Origin: JAEINY01 sp942490535
GTDB taxonomy: Bacteria; Bacteroidota; Bacteroidia; Bacteroidales; Marinilabiliaceae
Assembly: GCA_942490535.1 (NCBI GenBank)
Contig: CALNXQ010000005.1
Coordinates: 1,054,001-1,118,000 of the forward strand
Length of the DNA: 64,000 bases
Direction of reading: 5' to 3'
In this document: positions 8,916 to 18,289 of the stretch, piece by piece
Layout of the letters: every line of letters begins with the position of its first letter
Numbering within the stretch: the stretch's first letter is position 1
Made by a program: the position numbers and the translations under genes
Notes under the pieces: generated by a model
Seen by the model: only the letters and a program-made list of their open reading frames with translations
The model's database searches: none
Told to the model about the DNA's origin: nothing

Positions 8916-10043
8916 ATGAGGTATTCATTAGATGCATGTCCATCTTTTCAGGAGCAAACTGTTACTCTTCAACAGACTGATGTTAAGGATAGTCTTAAGA
9001 TGGAATCATCATTACGAACGCCCATCTTGGAGCCTGAGCAAGTAGTTCCTGCCTATCTGCGAAATCAAACCCTTAAAAGTGTAGGGCCTGTTAAGGCAAT
9101 TAAACCGGAGTTAACAGAAATCGATTCCACGGCTTTCAATTTGAATGCAAAAGCCACGGTACCGGGAAATTACTTTTTTCAAAATAGCCTGAGTGGTTTT
9201 AAGTCTGATGATCTGGAATCAGATCTCTATCAGGATTTAATGGTGCAGGGAAAACGATCCAATTCTCGATTTGAAGATACTCAGTCATTGAGTGTTGAAG
9301 ATAGTGCCTCACGCGCGGGGATGGAGGATTCTATTGTCCGGGAAAGTATTGAAGTAAGATCACAAAATGAGGTTGTGAAGGTGCGTCACACCAGTTCATT
9401 TGATGGTCATAAGGAATGGATGTCCGGATTAATCTTGTTGGCTCTGATCATTGCGGGACTCGTAAGGCTGTCGTTCTATAAGTACTTGAATGAGTTGTTT
9501 TCTGCCGTTCGGTTTCAGCAGTCAGCATCGAAACTTTACAGTACAGTGAATGTGCAAAATAACAAGCCCGTTTTTGCATTAACTGCCTTGTTTTTTTTAA
9601 GCACGGCGCTAATGGTTTTTGAATTTGTTTTAAGCTTTGGTCATGCCAATTTGCAGCTCGAGGGAATTTATCTGTTTGGAATTGTTTTAGGGGGATTACT
9701 GATTTATTTCCTGGTAAAGCAATTGATGTATCGATTTGTGGCACTAGTATTTGAAGTACAGGGGCAAACGGGTGAATACCTCTTTAATGCCGGGTTGCTA
9801 AGTCAGGTTTATGGCCTTATTTTGTTGCCCATTGTCTGTTTAGTACCCTTTGTCGATGCGGGGACCGGCACATTTTTATTGAAAATTGGGGTTGCACTCT
9901 TTTTATTTATGTATGTCATTCAATTGGTTAGGGGAGCAAAAATTATTTTGCGCACGCCGCTTTCAATATTTTATATGTTTTTGTATTTTTGTGCACTGGA
10001 AATTTTACCCTTATCCTTACTTATTAAAGTATTGATGTTTTAG
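8916..10043 (+). CDS. DUF4271 domain integral membrane protein
   Basis: 375 residues from the ATG at 8916; an open frame continues upstream into the LOG gene but lacks similarity and would overlap it. The first 160 residues are hydrophilic and low in complexity. The C-terminal 200 residues hold about six membrane segments, beginning at GLILLALIIAGLVRL, and form the DUF4271 domain. The function is not known. In Bacteroidota this gene commonly precedes hemD, as it does here (hemD starts 50 bp downstream), so the two are probably co-transcribed. Confidence 0.82.
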   Translation: MRYSLDACPSFQEQTVTLQQTDVKDSLKMESSLRTPILEPEQVVPAYLRNQTLKSVGPVKAIKPELTEIDSTAFNLNAKATVPGNYFFQNSLSGFKSDDLESDLYQDLMVQGKRSNSRFEDTQSLSVEDSASRAGMEDSIVRESIEVRSQNEVVKVRHTSSFDGHKEWMSGLILLALIIAGLVRLSFYKYLNELFSAVRFQQSASKLYSTVNVQNNKPVFALTALFFLSTALMVFEFVLSFGHANLQLEGIYLFGIVLGGLLIYFLVKQLMYRFVALVFEVQGQTGEYLFNAGLLSQVYGLILLPIVCLVPFVDAGTGTFLLKIGVALFLFMYVIQLVRGAKIILRTPLSIFYMFLYFCALEILPLSLLIKVLMF

Positions 10044-10093
10044 GGAATTTTTAGAAGTGGCTAAAGGTTTTGTTGAATTAAAATTGAAGCAAA

Positions 10094-10843
10094 TTGAAGA
10101 TTAAGAGAATTCTGGTTTCACAGCCCAAACCCACAACACCCAAATCCCCCTATTTTGATTTGGCAGAAAAAAGTAATGTAAAGATCGATTTTAGGCCATT
10201 TATTCAAGTTGAAGCGGTACCTGCAAAAGATTTTAGGAAACAAAAGGTGAATATCTTAGATCACTCAGCTGTGATCTTTACCAGTCGCACAGCGATTGAT
10301 CACTTTTTTCGCATCGCTGAAGATATGAGAGTCACTGTGCCTGATACCATGAAGTATTTCTGTATTTCGGAAGCCACTGCTTTCTATCTTCAGAAGTACA
10401 TTGTTTACCGGAAACGTAAGATCTTTCATTCTACAGGTAAATTTGCTGATTTGGTGGATGTTGTGAAGAAGCACAAAGATGAGACGTTCTTGGTGCCGTT
10501 GTCGGATATTCATAAGCAAGAGATTCCTACCTTATTGAATAAATCCAAGGTGAAGTATAGCAAAGCTATTCTTTATAAAACTGTTAGTAGTGATTTGAGT
10601 GACCTGAAAGACATCGATTATGATGTGCTGGTGTTTTTTAGCCCTTCCGGAATTGCTTCATTATTGCAGAATTTCCCTGATTTTGATCAGAAGGAAACAA
10701 AGATTGCCTCGTTTGGACCAGCCACAGCCAAAGCTGTAAAAGATGCCGGATTAAGATTGGATATCCAGGCTCCCATGCCACAGGCTCCATCGATGACGAT
10801 GGCCCTCGAGCAATACATTAAAAAAATTAATAAAGGAAAGTAA
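10094..10843 (+). CDS. hemD: Uroporphyrinogen-III synthase
   Basis: 249 residues; cyclises hydroxymethylbilane to uroporphyrinogen III in haem/corrinoid synthesis. It has the bilobed HemD pattern: an ILVSQPKPTTPKSPYFDLA-like start, AVIFTSRTAIDHFF in the first lobe, and DVLVFFSPSGIASLL plus KIASFGPATAKAVKDAGL in the second. The start is a TTG, because the frame has a stop three codons upstream and no nearby ATG. It lies between DUF4271 and rnpA, a familiar Bacteroidota order, and ends before a clear terminator at 10868. Confidence 0.9.
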   Translation: MKIKRILVSQPKPTTPKSPYFDLAEKSNVKIDFRPFIQVEAVPAKDFRKQKVNILDHSAVIFTSRTAIDHFFRIAEDMRVTVPDTMKYFCISEATAFYLQKYIVYRKRKIFHSTGKFADLVDVVKKHKDETFLVPLSDIHKQEIPTLLNKSKVKYSKAILYKTVSSDLSDLKDIDYDVLVFFSPSGIASLLQNFPDFDQKETKIASFGPATAKAVKDAGLRLDIQAPMPQAPSMTMALEQYIKKINKGK

Positions 10844-10867
10844 GCGCTCTCCTTTTATGATATAGTA

Positions 10868-10904
10868 AATCCTTCCTGTCGCTTGGCGGGAAGGATTGTT
10901 TTTT
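10868..10904 (+). terminator. Rho-independent terminator after hemD
   Basis: A perfect 9-bp stem (AATCCTTCC at 10868-10876, GGAAGGATT at 10889-10897) with a 12-nt loop, followed by G and six T. It separates hemD from rnpA and therefore argues that rnpA starts at 10928 (or 10907) rather than further upstream. Confidence 0.9.
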
Positions 10905-10927
10905 CAATGGCGTTGTCAGTATTGAGT

Positions 10928-11341
10928 ATGGAAAAAAAGTTTGGCTTTCAAAAAGCCGAAAGATTATGCAGTCGAAATATTATTCAGTCGCTTTTTACTG
11001 AAGGCCAATCTTTTGTAAAGTATCCGCTGCGCGTTTCAATATTAAAATTGCCAACCGAAGTACCGGCTCCACCTGCGCAAGTTCTCATTAGTGTGACCAA
11101 AAAAAGGTTCAAGAGGGCTAATAAACGAAATTTGCTAAAGCGCAAAATAAGAGAAGCCTACCGTTTGAATAAGCATATTCTGACAGATGTTCTAAAGAAA
11201 CAGGAAGATAACTATGCTATTGCGTTCATCTATTTACCCTCTGAAACAATGAAATTTGCCGACATAGAAAAGGGCATGATAAAAGCGCTTCGTAAAATAG
11301 TCGAAACGGTCACCACCATTAAGGAGCAAAGTCATGAATGA
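10928..11341 (+). CDS. rnpA: Ribonuclease P protein component
   Basis: 137 residues from the ATG at 10928 (MEKKFGFQKAERLCSR), which matches the normal RnpA N-terminus; upstream in-frame codons overlap the terminator hairpin. The basic RNA-binding signature KRFKRANKRNLLKRKIREAYR is intact (about residues 57-77). It binds the RNase P RNA and helps mature tRNA 5' ends. The last codons overlap yidD by 8 bp, the classic rnpA-yidD coupling. Confidence 0.95.
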   Translation: MEKKFGFQKAERLCSRNIIQSLFTEGQSFVKYPLRVSILKLPTEVPAPPAQVLISVTKKRFKRANKRNLLKRKIREAYRLNKHILTDVLKKQEDNYAIAFIYLPSETMKFADIEKGMIKALRKIVETVTTIKEQSHE

Positions 11342-11594
11342 ACACACTTTATTATATAAATTGTGGCATTCATTGCGGAGGGGATTAATTTTTCTATTAA
11401 TTCTCCCGGTTAAGTTTTATCAATGGTTTATTTCTCCAATTATAGGGCAATCCTGTCGATATACACCAAGCTGTTCGGCGTATACCATAGAAGCTCTTCG
11501 AAAGCATGGACCGATAAAAGGTCTTTGGCTATCTATTAAGCGCATTTTGAGTTGTAACCCTTGGGGAGGGCATGGACATGATCCGGTACCGTAA
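11334..11594 (+). CDS. yidD: Membrane protein insertion efficiency factor YidD
   Basis: 86 residues. The family core is present: YQWFISPIIGQSCRYTPSCSAYTIEALRKHG, then SIKRILSCNPWGGHGHDPVP, with conserved cysteines in SCRYTPSCS and SCNPWG. YidD assists YidC-dependent insertion of inner-membrane proteins. It overlaps rnpA by 8 bp (ATGAATGA junction), so it is translated from the same message. Confidence 0.95.
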   Translation: MNEHTLLYKLWHSLRRGLIFLLILPVKFYQWFISPIIGQSCRYTPSCSAYTIEALRKHGPIKGLWLSIKRILSCNPWGGHGHDPVP

Positions 11595-12038
11595 AATTTT
11601 AAAGTAGTCGGTCCTTAGCCATAATTTTAGACTTGCAGTTGGGATGATGGGAGTGTCTCATTTGATGCTTTAGCCTGATTTTGGCTGCTTTTTTTTAGAA
11701 TTTTTATCAACATTTCGTGAACTGTTCATGGCTCGCAAGTGTGCCGTTAAAGGATGGAACATGAGGTTGTTATACTGATTCATTCAGACTAGGATCCATA
11801 TTCCTGTTAAATTACCAGTGAAATTTTAAGGTTTATGTAATAACATCATTATCAGCGGTTTTTTATTTTTTGAAAATCACTTGCTAGTGCTAAGTATTCA
11901 GTTGCTCAATATTATAATAATATTCTTCTAAAGGAATCAAAGTATAAAACTATGTTTTTGAAAGTCCAGTGTTTTATATAGCTTCGTGATCCTGTAGGCC
12001 TTTCTCGTCAGGAGAGACCAGAATCTAAACGTATTAAA
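11595..12038. other. Intergenic region, 444 bp, no gene seen
   Basis: No coding frame with recognisable content on either strand. A weak stem (AGCC/GGCT) followed by eight T at about 11672-11697 could end the rnpA-yidD transcript. Just before the next ATG lies an imperfect inverted repeat (GGCCTTTCTC ... GGAGAGACC, about 11998-12020). This may be a leader hairpin, but nothing identifies it as a known riboswitch. Confidence 0.4.
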
Positions 12039-13244
12039 ATGAATTCAACAGTAGGATTAATTAGTCTTGCAGGATATCATCCTGGAGGCGTAATTGAGCA
12101 GCGCATGGTACCGGCGCTAGTAGATTTTTTGCGCAATAATGTGGAATTTCCAGGTGCATACATCGATGAAATGGAACAAACGGGGAAATTACCGGGAACC
12201 ATTGAAACTAATTATGAAGGCTGGGAAAGTCAACCATGGTTTGAAGCATGGGTTAAATCATTGCCACCAAAGCAGCAAGCTGAACCATTCCGAGGCACAA
12301 AAGAACGTCGTCGGGTACCCATGGATCCCGTATCGCTAAGAGAAAGCATTAAACCACACCCTATGTTACCTTCAGATGCTGAGGTACTGGCTGGTTCAAT
12401 GGCCTTATTACGATCCGGATTGGTGCAGGACGATATTGACCTGGTACTGGCGCATTCTCAGGTGCCAGATCATCCGCTTCCTCAAAATGTATCGCTTGTC
12501 CAGCATAAATTAGGCTTGAAAAAAGCAGGTGCTTATGCGGTGGATACGTGTTGTTCATCATTTGTGTCTATGATTGAAGTGGCGGTTGCGTTGGTGAAGG
12601 CAGGTATTAAAAAAAATGTACTGATTGTGTCCTCATTCATTGATAGCCATGTGGGTGATAAAACGACTTATTTCAGTCCGGATTGTGGAGATGCTGCGGT
12701 GGCAGGTATTATCTCTGCAACCGATGCGGGTTACATCAGCTCACACTCCACCAGTCATGGTGACCGGCATGATGGCATCATCTATGAACTGCGTGAGCCA
12801 ATGTTATACAAAGGATTTCATACCGGTCCGGATGCACGTCAGTTAGTAACAACATTTCATAACATGGATGCTTGTAAAGAAATCGCCAAGAATGCCGAAG
12901 GTGATATGCTGGAAGTGGTAACCAAAGCATTGGGTAAGGCGGAACTGTCGGTTGATGAAATCGACTTTTTTGTGACGCATCAACCCGTGGCCTGGGCCGG
13001 TAATGCCTGGAGAAATGCCATTGGCATTCCAGAGGAGAAGTTTTATCAATCGTTTGAGAAATATGGAAACATTGCTACAGCAGCTTCAGCCACGAACCTG
13101 ATTGAAGCTATTGAGCAAGGGTTTATCAAAGCTGGAGATAAGGTCATTACCGCTTCATCTGGTGCCGGAGAGAACCACATAGCCGTTATTCATCAGGTTG
13201 CTGAGCAATTAGTTACTAATGTAAAGCGATTTGCCAACGATTAA
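12039..13244 (+). CDS. 3-oxoacyl-ACP synthase III-like (thiolase-fold) protein
   Basis: 401 residues, longer than FabH (about 320), with extra sequence in the first 110 residues. The thiolase-fold catalytic residues are visible: Cys in AVDTCCSSFVSM (about residue 170), His in FFVTHQPVAWAG (about 313) and Asn in YGNIATAASATNLIEA (about 345). It should therefore be a decarboxylating or condensing acyl-thioester synthase. No acyl carrier protein, ketoreductase or fatty-acid operon is adjacent, so substrate and pathway are unknown. It is a single-gene unit with its own terminator at 13274. Confidence 0.85.
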   Translation: MNSTVGLISLAGYHPGGVIEQRMVPALVDFLRNNVEFPGAYIDEMEQTGKLPGTIETNYEGWESQPWFEAWVKSLPPKQQAEPFRGTKERRRVPMDPVSLRESIKPHPMLPSDAEVLAGSMALLRSGLVQDDIDLVLAHSQVPDHPLPQNVSLVQHKLGLKKAGAYAVDTCCSSFVSMIEVAVALVKAGIKKNVLIVSSFIDSHVGDKTTYFSPDCGDAAVAGIISATDAGYISSHSTSHGDRHDGIIYELREPMLYKGFHTGPDARQLVTTFHNMDACKEIAKNAEGDMLEVVTKALGKAELSVDEIDFFVTHQPVAWAGNAWRNAIGIPEEKFYQSFEKYGNIATAASATNLIEAIEQGFIKAGDKVITASSGAGENHIAVIHQVAEQLVTNVKRFAND

Positions 13245-13273
13245 TTAAGTGACAACAGTTGCCCTAAAAATTG

Positions 13274-13304
13274 AGCTTGTGGATTAACAATTCACAAGCT
13301 TTTT
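13274..13304 (+). terminator. Rho-independent terminator after the KAS III-like gene
   Basis: 8-bp stem AGCTTGTG (13274-13281) / CACAAGCT (13293-13300), 11-nt loop, then four more T, 30 bp after the stop codon. Confidence 0.8.
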
Positions 13305-13331
13305 CGTATATTGGGGTAAACCATTGGATAT

Positions 13332-13784
13332 ATGAAGCGATTTTTAGTACCACTTTTATTAAGTGCATTTGCGGTTATGGTATATGCCCAAGATGCAGGG
13401 AGTGTGGAAGGGATCTGGTTGACGCAGGATCGCGATTCCAGAATTGAAATTCGAAAAACAACAGCAGGCACCTTCGAAGGAGCGATTGTGTGGCTAAGGA
13501 AGCCCAGTGAGGCAGATGGTCGAGTCAAATGTGACAAGAATAATCCGGATGAGACGCTTAAAAAAAGGCAGCTGCTAGGACTTAAGTTGCTGGATGGCTT
13601 TAGATATAATCCGGATGATAAAGAGTGGGTCGACGGCACCATATACGATCCTCAAACCGGCAATACGTACAAGTGCTACATGTGGTTCGAGAAGGGTACG
13701 GATGTCCTGCATGTGAAAGGATACATTGGTATTTCAGTATTAGGCCGGAAAGTGGAGTGGGAGCGTGTGGAAGAATCCACTTAA
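13332..13784 (+). CDS. DUF2147 domain secreted protein
   Basis: 150 residues with a signal peptide (1-19, ends VYAQ). The mature part fits DUF2147, a small beta-rich envelope domain: EGIWLTQDRDSRIEIRK at the start, CDKNNPDETLKKRQLLGLKLLDGF in the middle, and DGTIYDPQTGNTYKCYMWF towards the end. The biochemical role of the family is unknown. It ends in a 4-bp tail-to-tail overlap with the converging PagL-like gene. Confidence 0.88.
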   Translation: MKRFLVPLLLSAFAVMVYAQDAGSVEGIWLTQDRDSRIEIRKTTAGTFEGAIVWLRKPSEADGRVKCDKNNPDETLKKRQLLGLKLLDGFRYNPDDKEWVDGTIYDPQTGNTYKCYMWFEKGTDVLHVKGYIGISVLGRKVEWERVEEST

Positions 13785-14896
13785 AATACATAGCCCACAT
13801 TTATATTGATATATTCTGCTACGCGGCCATGTGCTTTAAGGTGAGTTCCTACCAACAGATGTTTAGAGAAACGGTAATTTAGATAGTAATTTTGAAAAAT
13901 GAGGCTCGGGGCGGAATAACCTGTGTAGAGGTAGGCCCCGATTTGCTGTCCGAAGCGAAACTCTCCCATCAAGAACTCATTTCCAAAGAGGATGCCAGTC
14001 CTCAGTTTTTCACTTATTGAAGGAGCTTCTTGTTGTTCATATTCCAATAGCATGCCATAAGTTATAGCATTCACTCTGGATAATTGATGACTGCGATTAG
14101 GATGGATGCTTATGACGATTCGGTTATTTGTGTGCGTTGTATCTTCTTTCAAGGTGAATCCCAATTCCAGACTTGTCTGTTTTTCTTTGGTGAACGGTTG
14201 AGGTACCGGAACGGCGGGTACACGATAGGGTTGCAGGGCGTGTTCCAATCCTAAGGAAACCGTTGGATAATTGATTCCCAGATTGGGCTGTTTAATGCCT
14301 CCATTGGAGAGGTGTTGAAAGGCAATAGTATTTTTTATGGCCCAGGAGGAATTGAAAAAGTAATAGGTGCTAAAGCCAATGAACAACGGGAAACTCAGAT
14401 TAGAACTGTAGGTCAGGTTTTGTGGATTTGTGTTTTCATCATAGGGATGGTTGAGCCAAGCGAGACCTGTTCCGCCTTTCAGTGAAAAACGAAATTTTCC
14501 CTTGGCCTTAAAGAATGGTTCTACATAGAAAACAGCAGTAACGCCCTGACCTAAATCAGGATGGTTAAAGTCATAATAGTTGAGACCTAATCCGATTTTT
14601 GCATAACAACCACATTGAGAGTGAATTTCAGGTGTATAGAAAAGCCGGCTCAATTCCAGTTCCAGGCCTCTGGGGTGAGTTCCATTGAAGGGAGATAAGG
14701 ATTTGGTATGTACCTGAAATTTCCCATATTGTCCCGAAAAAGATAGAAAATAGGGACTGTTTGTGGTCTTCTGACCAAAGCAGGCATTGGGTGAGAAGAG
14801 GATTGCCAAAACACCAATGATACGGTGTATCTGACCCCATGTGAACGACTTGGGAATCGGTTTTTGTTGATCGCTATCCATCCTCTTTTCCATCAT
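13781..14896 (-). CDS. Acyloxyacyl hydrolase / PagL-like outer-membrane protein
   Basis: 371 residues from the ATG at 14896 (a TTG two codons upstream is also in frame). An N-terminal hydrophobic segment (about residues 26-42, ending FGQK) looks like an export signal, though the n-region is long. The rest is beta-strand rich. The segment FQHLSNGGIKQPNLGIN resembles the His-Ser active-site region of lipid A 3-O-deacylases (HxSN followed by NxGxN). Such enzymes remove an acyl chain from lipid A in the outer membrane. About 150 further residues follow, so it may be a two-part protein. Moderately sure of the family. Confidence 0.72.
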   Translation of the reverse strand: MMEKRMDSDQQKPIPKSFTWGQIHRIIGVLAILFSPNACFGQKTTNSPYFLSFSGQYGKFQVHTKSLSPFNGTHPRGLELELSRLFYTPEIHSQCGCYAKIGLGLNYYDFNHPDLGQGVTAVFYVEPFFKAKGKFRFSLKGGTGLAWLNHPYDENTNPQNLTYSSNLSFPLFIGFSTYYFFNSSWAIKNTIAFQHLSNGGIKQPNLGINYPTVSLGLEHALQPYRVPAVPVPQPFTKEKQTSLELGFTLKEDTTHTNNRIVISIHPNRSHQLSRVNAITYGMLLEYEQQEAPSISEKLRTGILFGNEFLMGEFRFGQQIGAYLYTGYSAPSLIFQNYYLNYRFSKHLLVGTHLKAHGRVAEYININVGYVF

Positions 14897-14998
14897 TGCC
14901 AATTAAAGTTAAGGCGAAATATTCAGAAAATCCCGAAGTTTTTTTTCCGCTTGATGATTTAACACTAATTTTAACTGAATTCCTTAATTTGGTTAACC

Positions 14999-16366
14999 AT
15001 GTATTTAAAAAGTATAAATCCGGCTAGCGGTGAAATTGTTAGAGAATATGAAGAGTATCATGGAGAGGAAGTAAATACAGCCATTGAAGCTTGTTATAGC
15101 ACTTTCCTCACCTGGAAAACAACAGCGTTTGACCAGCGGGCACATTTATTATTGGAAGCGGCTCGGCTGTTACGTGATAAAAAGGAAGGACTCGCCTTTA
15201 ACATCACTGTTGAAATGGGCAAGAACATTAAAGAGGCGAGAGCTGAAGTTGAAAAGTGCGCATTGGTTTGCGAATATTATGCCGAAAATGGGGGGAAATT
15301 CCTTCAGCAAGAGATCATTGATATGGGAGTCACCCAATCATTTGCGTCCTTTCAGCCCATTGGCCCGGTATTGGCCATCATGCCCTGGAATTTTCCCTTG
15401 TGGCAAGTTTTTCGCTTTGCAGCACCGGCTTTAATGGCTGGAAATACGTGCTTATTGAAACATGCTTCGAACGTGCCGGGTTGTGCCCTGGGCATTGAGG
15501 AAATTTTTAGTGAAGCCGGTTTTCCCAACGGGGCGTTTAAAACGTTGTTAGTGAGCAGTCGAAAGGTCGAGAAGATTATCTCTGATAAGCGCGTGAAGGC
15601 AGTTACGCTCACAGGCAGTACGCCTGCCGGTAAAGAGGTAGCGTCCATAGCAGGAAAACACCTGAAAAAATGTGTGTTGGAATTAGGAGGCAGTGACCCT
15701 TACCTGATTTTGGAAGATGCCGATCTGGACCAGGCTGTGAATGCTTGTGTGGCGGGGCGTATCCTGAACGCCGGACAAAGTTGCATCGGGGCCAAGCGCT
15801 TTATCGTGGTGGATCAGGTTTATGAGGCTTTTGCCGAACAGTTTGTTCACCGCATGCGCCAGGTAACCATGGGAGATCCGTTTAATGAAAAGTACGATAT
15901 GGGTCCGCTGGCCCGGTATAATCTGCGGGAAGATTTACACATGCAAGTGGAAAAGAGCCTCAGTAAAGGGGCTAAAGTGTTGGCGGGAGGGTATATTCCG
16001 GATCATCCCGGCGCCTATTATCCGGCCACTGTATTAGGTAATGTGCAGCATGGGATGGCGGCATACCATGAGGAATTATTTGGTCCGGTGGCATCGTTAA
16101 TCCGGGTGAAAGATGAGCAGGAAGGGATTAAAGTGGCCAACGATACGGTGTTTGGATTGGGAGCGGCCGTGTTTACTGCGGATCTGGACCGGGGACGACG
16201 CATTGCCGAATATGAACTGGATGCCGGATGTTGTTTTGTCAATGATTTTGTTCGGTCCGATCCACGATTGCCGTTTGGTGGCGTGAAAGAAAGTGGCTAT
16301 GGGCGGGAGTTATCCCATTACGGGATGAAAGAGTTTGTGAACGTGAAAGGAATTTATATAAGATAG
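14999..16366 (+). CDS. NAD(P)-dependent succinate-semialdehyde dehydrogenase-type aldehyde dehydrogenase
   Basis: 455 residues, full-length aldehyde dehydrogenase. Landmarks: PWNFPLWQVFRFAAPALMAGN, TGSTPAGKEV (cofactor loop), catalytic Glu in LELGGSDP (about residue 227) and catalytic Cys in GQSCIGAKR (about 263), then the PFGGVKESGYGREL end. The closest group by pattern is SSADH, which oxidises succinate semialdehyde to succinate, but the aldehyde cannot be proven from sequence. recX follows three bases after the TAG stop, indicating co-transcription. Confidence 0.9.
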   Translation: MYLKSINPASGEIVREYEEYHGEEVNTAIEACYSTFLTWKTTAFDQRAHLLLEAARLLRDKKEGLAFNITVEMGKNIKEARAEVEKCALVCEYYAENGGKFLQQEIIDMGVTQSFASFQPIGPVLAIMPWNFPLWQVFRFAAPALMAGNTCLLKHASNVPGCALGIEEIFSEAGFPNGAFKTLLVSSRKVEKIISDKRVKAVTLTGSTPAGKEVASIAGKHLKKCVLELGGSDPYLILEDADLDQAVNACVAGRILNAGQSCIGAKRFIVVDQVYEAFAEQFVHRMRQVTMGDPFNEKYDMGPLARYNLREDLHMQVEKSLSKGAKVLAGGYIPDHPGAYYPATVLGNVQHGMAAYHEELFGPVASLIRVKDEQEGIKVANDTVFGLGAAVFTADLDRGRRIAEYELDAGCCFVNDFVRSDPRLPFGGVKESGYGRELSHYGMKEFVNVKGIYIR

Positions 16367-16369
16367 TTG

Positions 16370-16837
16370 ATGGAGTATCAAAAAGCGCTTCATCGTGCAG
16401 CTGATATGTGTTCGCGACAAGAACGTTGTGTGTCTGAGATTCGAAAGAAGCTCCTTCAATGGGAGCTGTCTCCGCAAGAAGCTGAAACAGCCATTGCCTA
16501 CCTGATCAAGGAAAAATTCATTGACGAAGATAGGTTTGCCGCTTTTTATGTGCGTGATAAATTCAGGTTTAATGGTTGGGGGCGTATAAAAATCAGGTGG
16601 CAGCTGCGACAAAAGGAAGTGAATAGTACCAGTATGGAGGCGGCCCTGCAAGCTCTGGATGACGACACTTATAGTGAAAAACTGGCCGAATTATTGGATA
16701 CTAAAAGACGTCAGATAAAACATAAAGATGTTTGGCAAACCAAAGCAGCCCTGGTTCGCTTTGGTCAATCCAGAGGGTTTGAGCCGGATCTGGTCTATCG
16801 TCAGGTGGATCACTTGTTAAATGCTGAAAATGACTGA
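16370..16837 (+). CDS. recX: Regulatory protein RecX
   Basis: 155 residues made of repeated three-helix units, as in RecX: RAADMCSRQERCVSEIRKKLLQW, YLIKEKFIDEDRFAAFYVRDKF and a third unit WQTKAALVRFGQSRGFEPDLV. RecX binds RecA filaments and modulates recombination. recA is not in this window. Preferred start is the ATG at 16370; a TTG immediately precedes it. Confidence 0.9.
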   Translation: MEYQKALHRAADMCSRQERCVSEIRKKLLQWELSPQEAETAIAYLIKEKFIDEDRFAAFYVRDKFRFNGWGRIKIRWQLRQKEVNSTSMEAALQALDDDTYSEKLAELLDTKRRQIKHKDVWQTKAALVRFGQSRGFEPDLVYRQVDHLLNAEND

Positions 16838-16889
16838 TGGAATCATGCATTCCTCACGAATACTAAAAGAAGATCTAATCTTAACAACT

Positions 16890-18284
16890 ATGAAGAAGAC
16901 ATCGGTTTATACTTTTATCATCTTGTTAATGGCCTGCTTATTGCCATTGAATGCAGCTGCCAAAAAGAAACCTGACTGGGTTAAACAACGGCCCAATGAT
17001 CCGGACTTTTACATCGGCATTGGAATGACTGAAAAAAGCGGGGGTGAAATGGATTATAAACGGGAGGCTCGGAGTAAGGCCCTCCGGGAGATGAGTAGTG
17101 AAATTCAGGTCACCATATCTTCCAATTCGGTGTTGCATCAATTTGAGAACAATTTCGAATTTCGCGAGGAATATGAAGCAAAGGTTCAAACCTCGGTCGA
17201 GCAGTCGCTGGAAGGCTATGATGTTCTTACCTGGGAAGATCGAAAAGAGTACTGGGTGATGACCCGCTTGTCGAAGCTGAAATATGACCAGCGTAAGAAG
17301 CAAAAATTAGACCGTGCTAAAATGATGGCCACCGCTTATTATGACGATGCTAAAAAGGCCATGGCTCAGAATGATGCGTATGCAGCCTTGAATTACCTGG
17401 CCAAGGCTGTAATCAGTATAAAAGACCATCTGGAAGATGATTTAACCCATCGCACTGTTGATGGCACCTACAATGTGGGAACGGAACTATTTGGTGCCAT
17501 TCAGGAGGTGTTTCGGCGGGTGGAGTTGGTGCCGGTGCAATCGGCCTATCAGATCCAATTCTCCAAGGATCTGGAAGTCCCCATTGGTGTGAACGCACTG
17601 TTCCGATCAGACCGGGGTGAAATGATGCCCCTGCGTAATTTTCCCCTGCAATTTTCATTCTCCAAAGGAGAGGGCATCTTAACGGCGGAAACCACCACCA
17701 ACCAGGATGGATATGCACAGGTATCAGTGACCCGTCTGATTTCAAAGCGAAAAATCCAGGAAATTACGGCTGTTTTTGACATCAGCCATGTGATGAACCA
17801 GGAAACCGATGAAGAGGTCAAGAAGTTGTTGCAGGTGTTCTTCCCGGGCAAGCTGATGCCGGTCGGCCGTATCGCATTGGAGATACAGAAGTCCAAGGCC
17901 TATTTGATTATGGAAGAGAATATATTTGGAGAAGAGTCGACCAGTGGCCCTTTTTCCAATATGATCAAAACAGAATTAAACGAGAATTTCTTCACGTTTA
18001 CTTCTAACCAGGAGGAGGCCGAATTTGTGGTAAAAGTGAAATCTGATTTTGTGGCCGGTGAGGAAAAGAAAGGGCAAGGCTATTCAGTGTATCTGGTCTT
18101 TGCCGATTTCTCCATATCAATTATTGAAAATGCTACACAAACCGAGATTTTTTCGGATGGATTGAATGGTATCCGCGGCATGCGACCCGGTAATTATGAG
18201 TATGCCCTGAAAGAAGCACGGAAACAAACCTTGGATCAGTTTCATAAACAGATTGAAAAAAGACTGGAACAAGTTGATATGTAA
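16890..18284 (+). CDS. LPP20-family exported protein
   Basis: 464 residues from the ATG at 16890 (MKKTSVYTFIILLMACLLPLNAAA, a clear signal sequence); upstream in-frame codons overlap recX and are unlikely. The first 130 residues resemble the LPP20 lipoprotein domain: KPDWVKQRPNDPDFYIGIGMTEKSGG, then EARSKALREMSSEIQVTISS. A middle Ig-like region and a C-terminal domain follow. Function unknown; probably periplasmic or outer-membrane associated. It is followed 5 bp later by the rhodanese gene. Confidence 0.72.
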   Translation: MKKTSVYTFIILLMACLLPLNAAAKKKPDWVKQRPNDPDFYIGIGMTEKSGGEMDYKREARSKALREMSSEIQVTISSNSVLHQFENNFEFREEYEAKVQTSVEQSLEGYDVLTWEDRKEYWVMTRLSKLKYDQRKKQKLDRAKMMATAYYDDAKKAMAQNDAYAALNYLAKAVISIKDHLEDDLTHRTVDGTYNVGTELFGAIQEVFRRVELVPVQSAYQIQFSKDLEVPIGVNALFRSDRGEMMPLRNFPLQFSFSKGEGILTAETTTNQDGYAQVSVTRLISKRKIQEITAVFDISHVMNQETDEEVKKLLQVFFPGKLMPVGRIALEIQKSKAYLIMEENIFGEESTSGPFSNMIKTELNENFFTFTSNQEEAEFVVKVKSDFVAGEEKKGQGYSVYLVFADFSISIIENATQTEIFSDGLNGIRGMRPGNYEYALKEARKQTLDQFHKQIEKRLEQVDM

Positions 18285-18289
18285 GGCAT

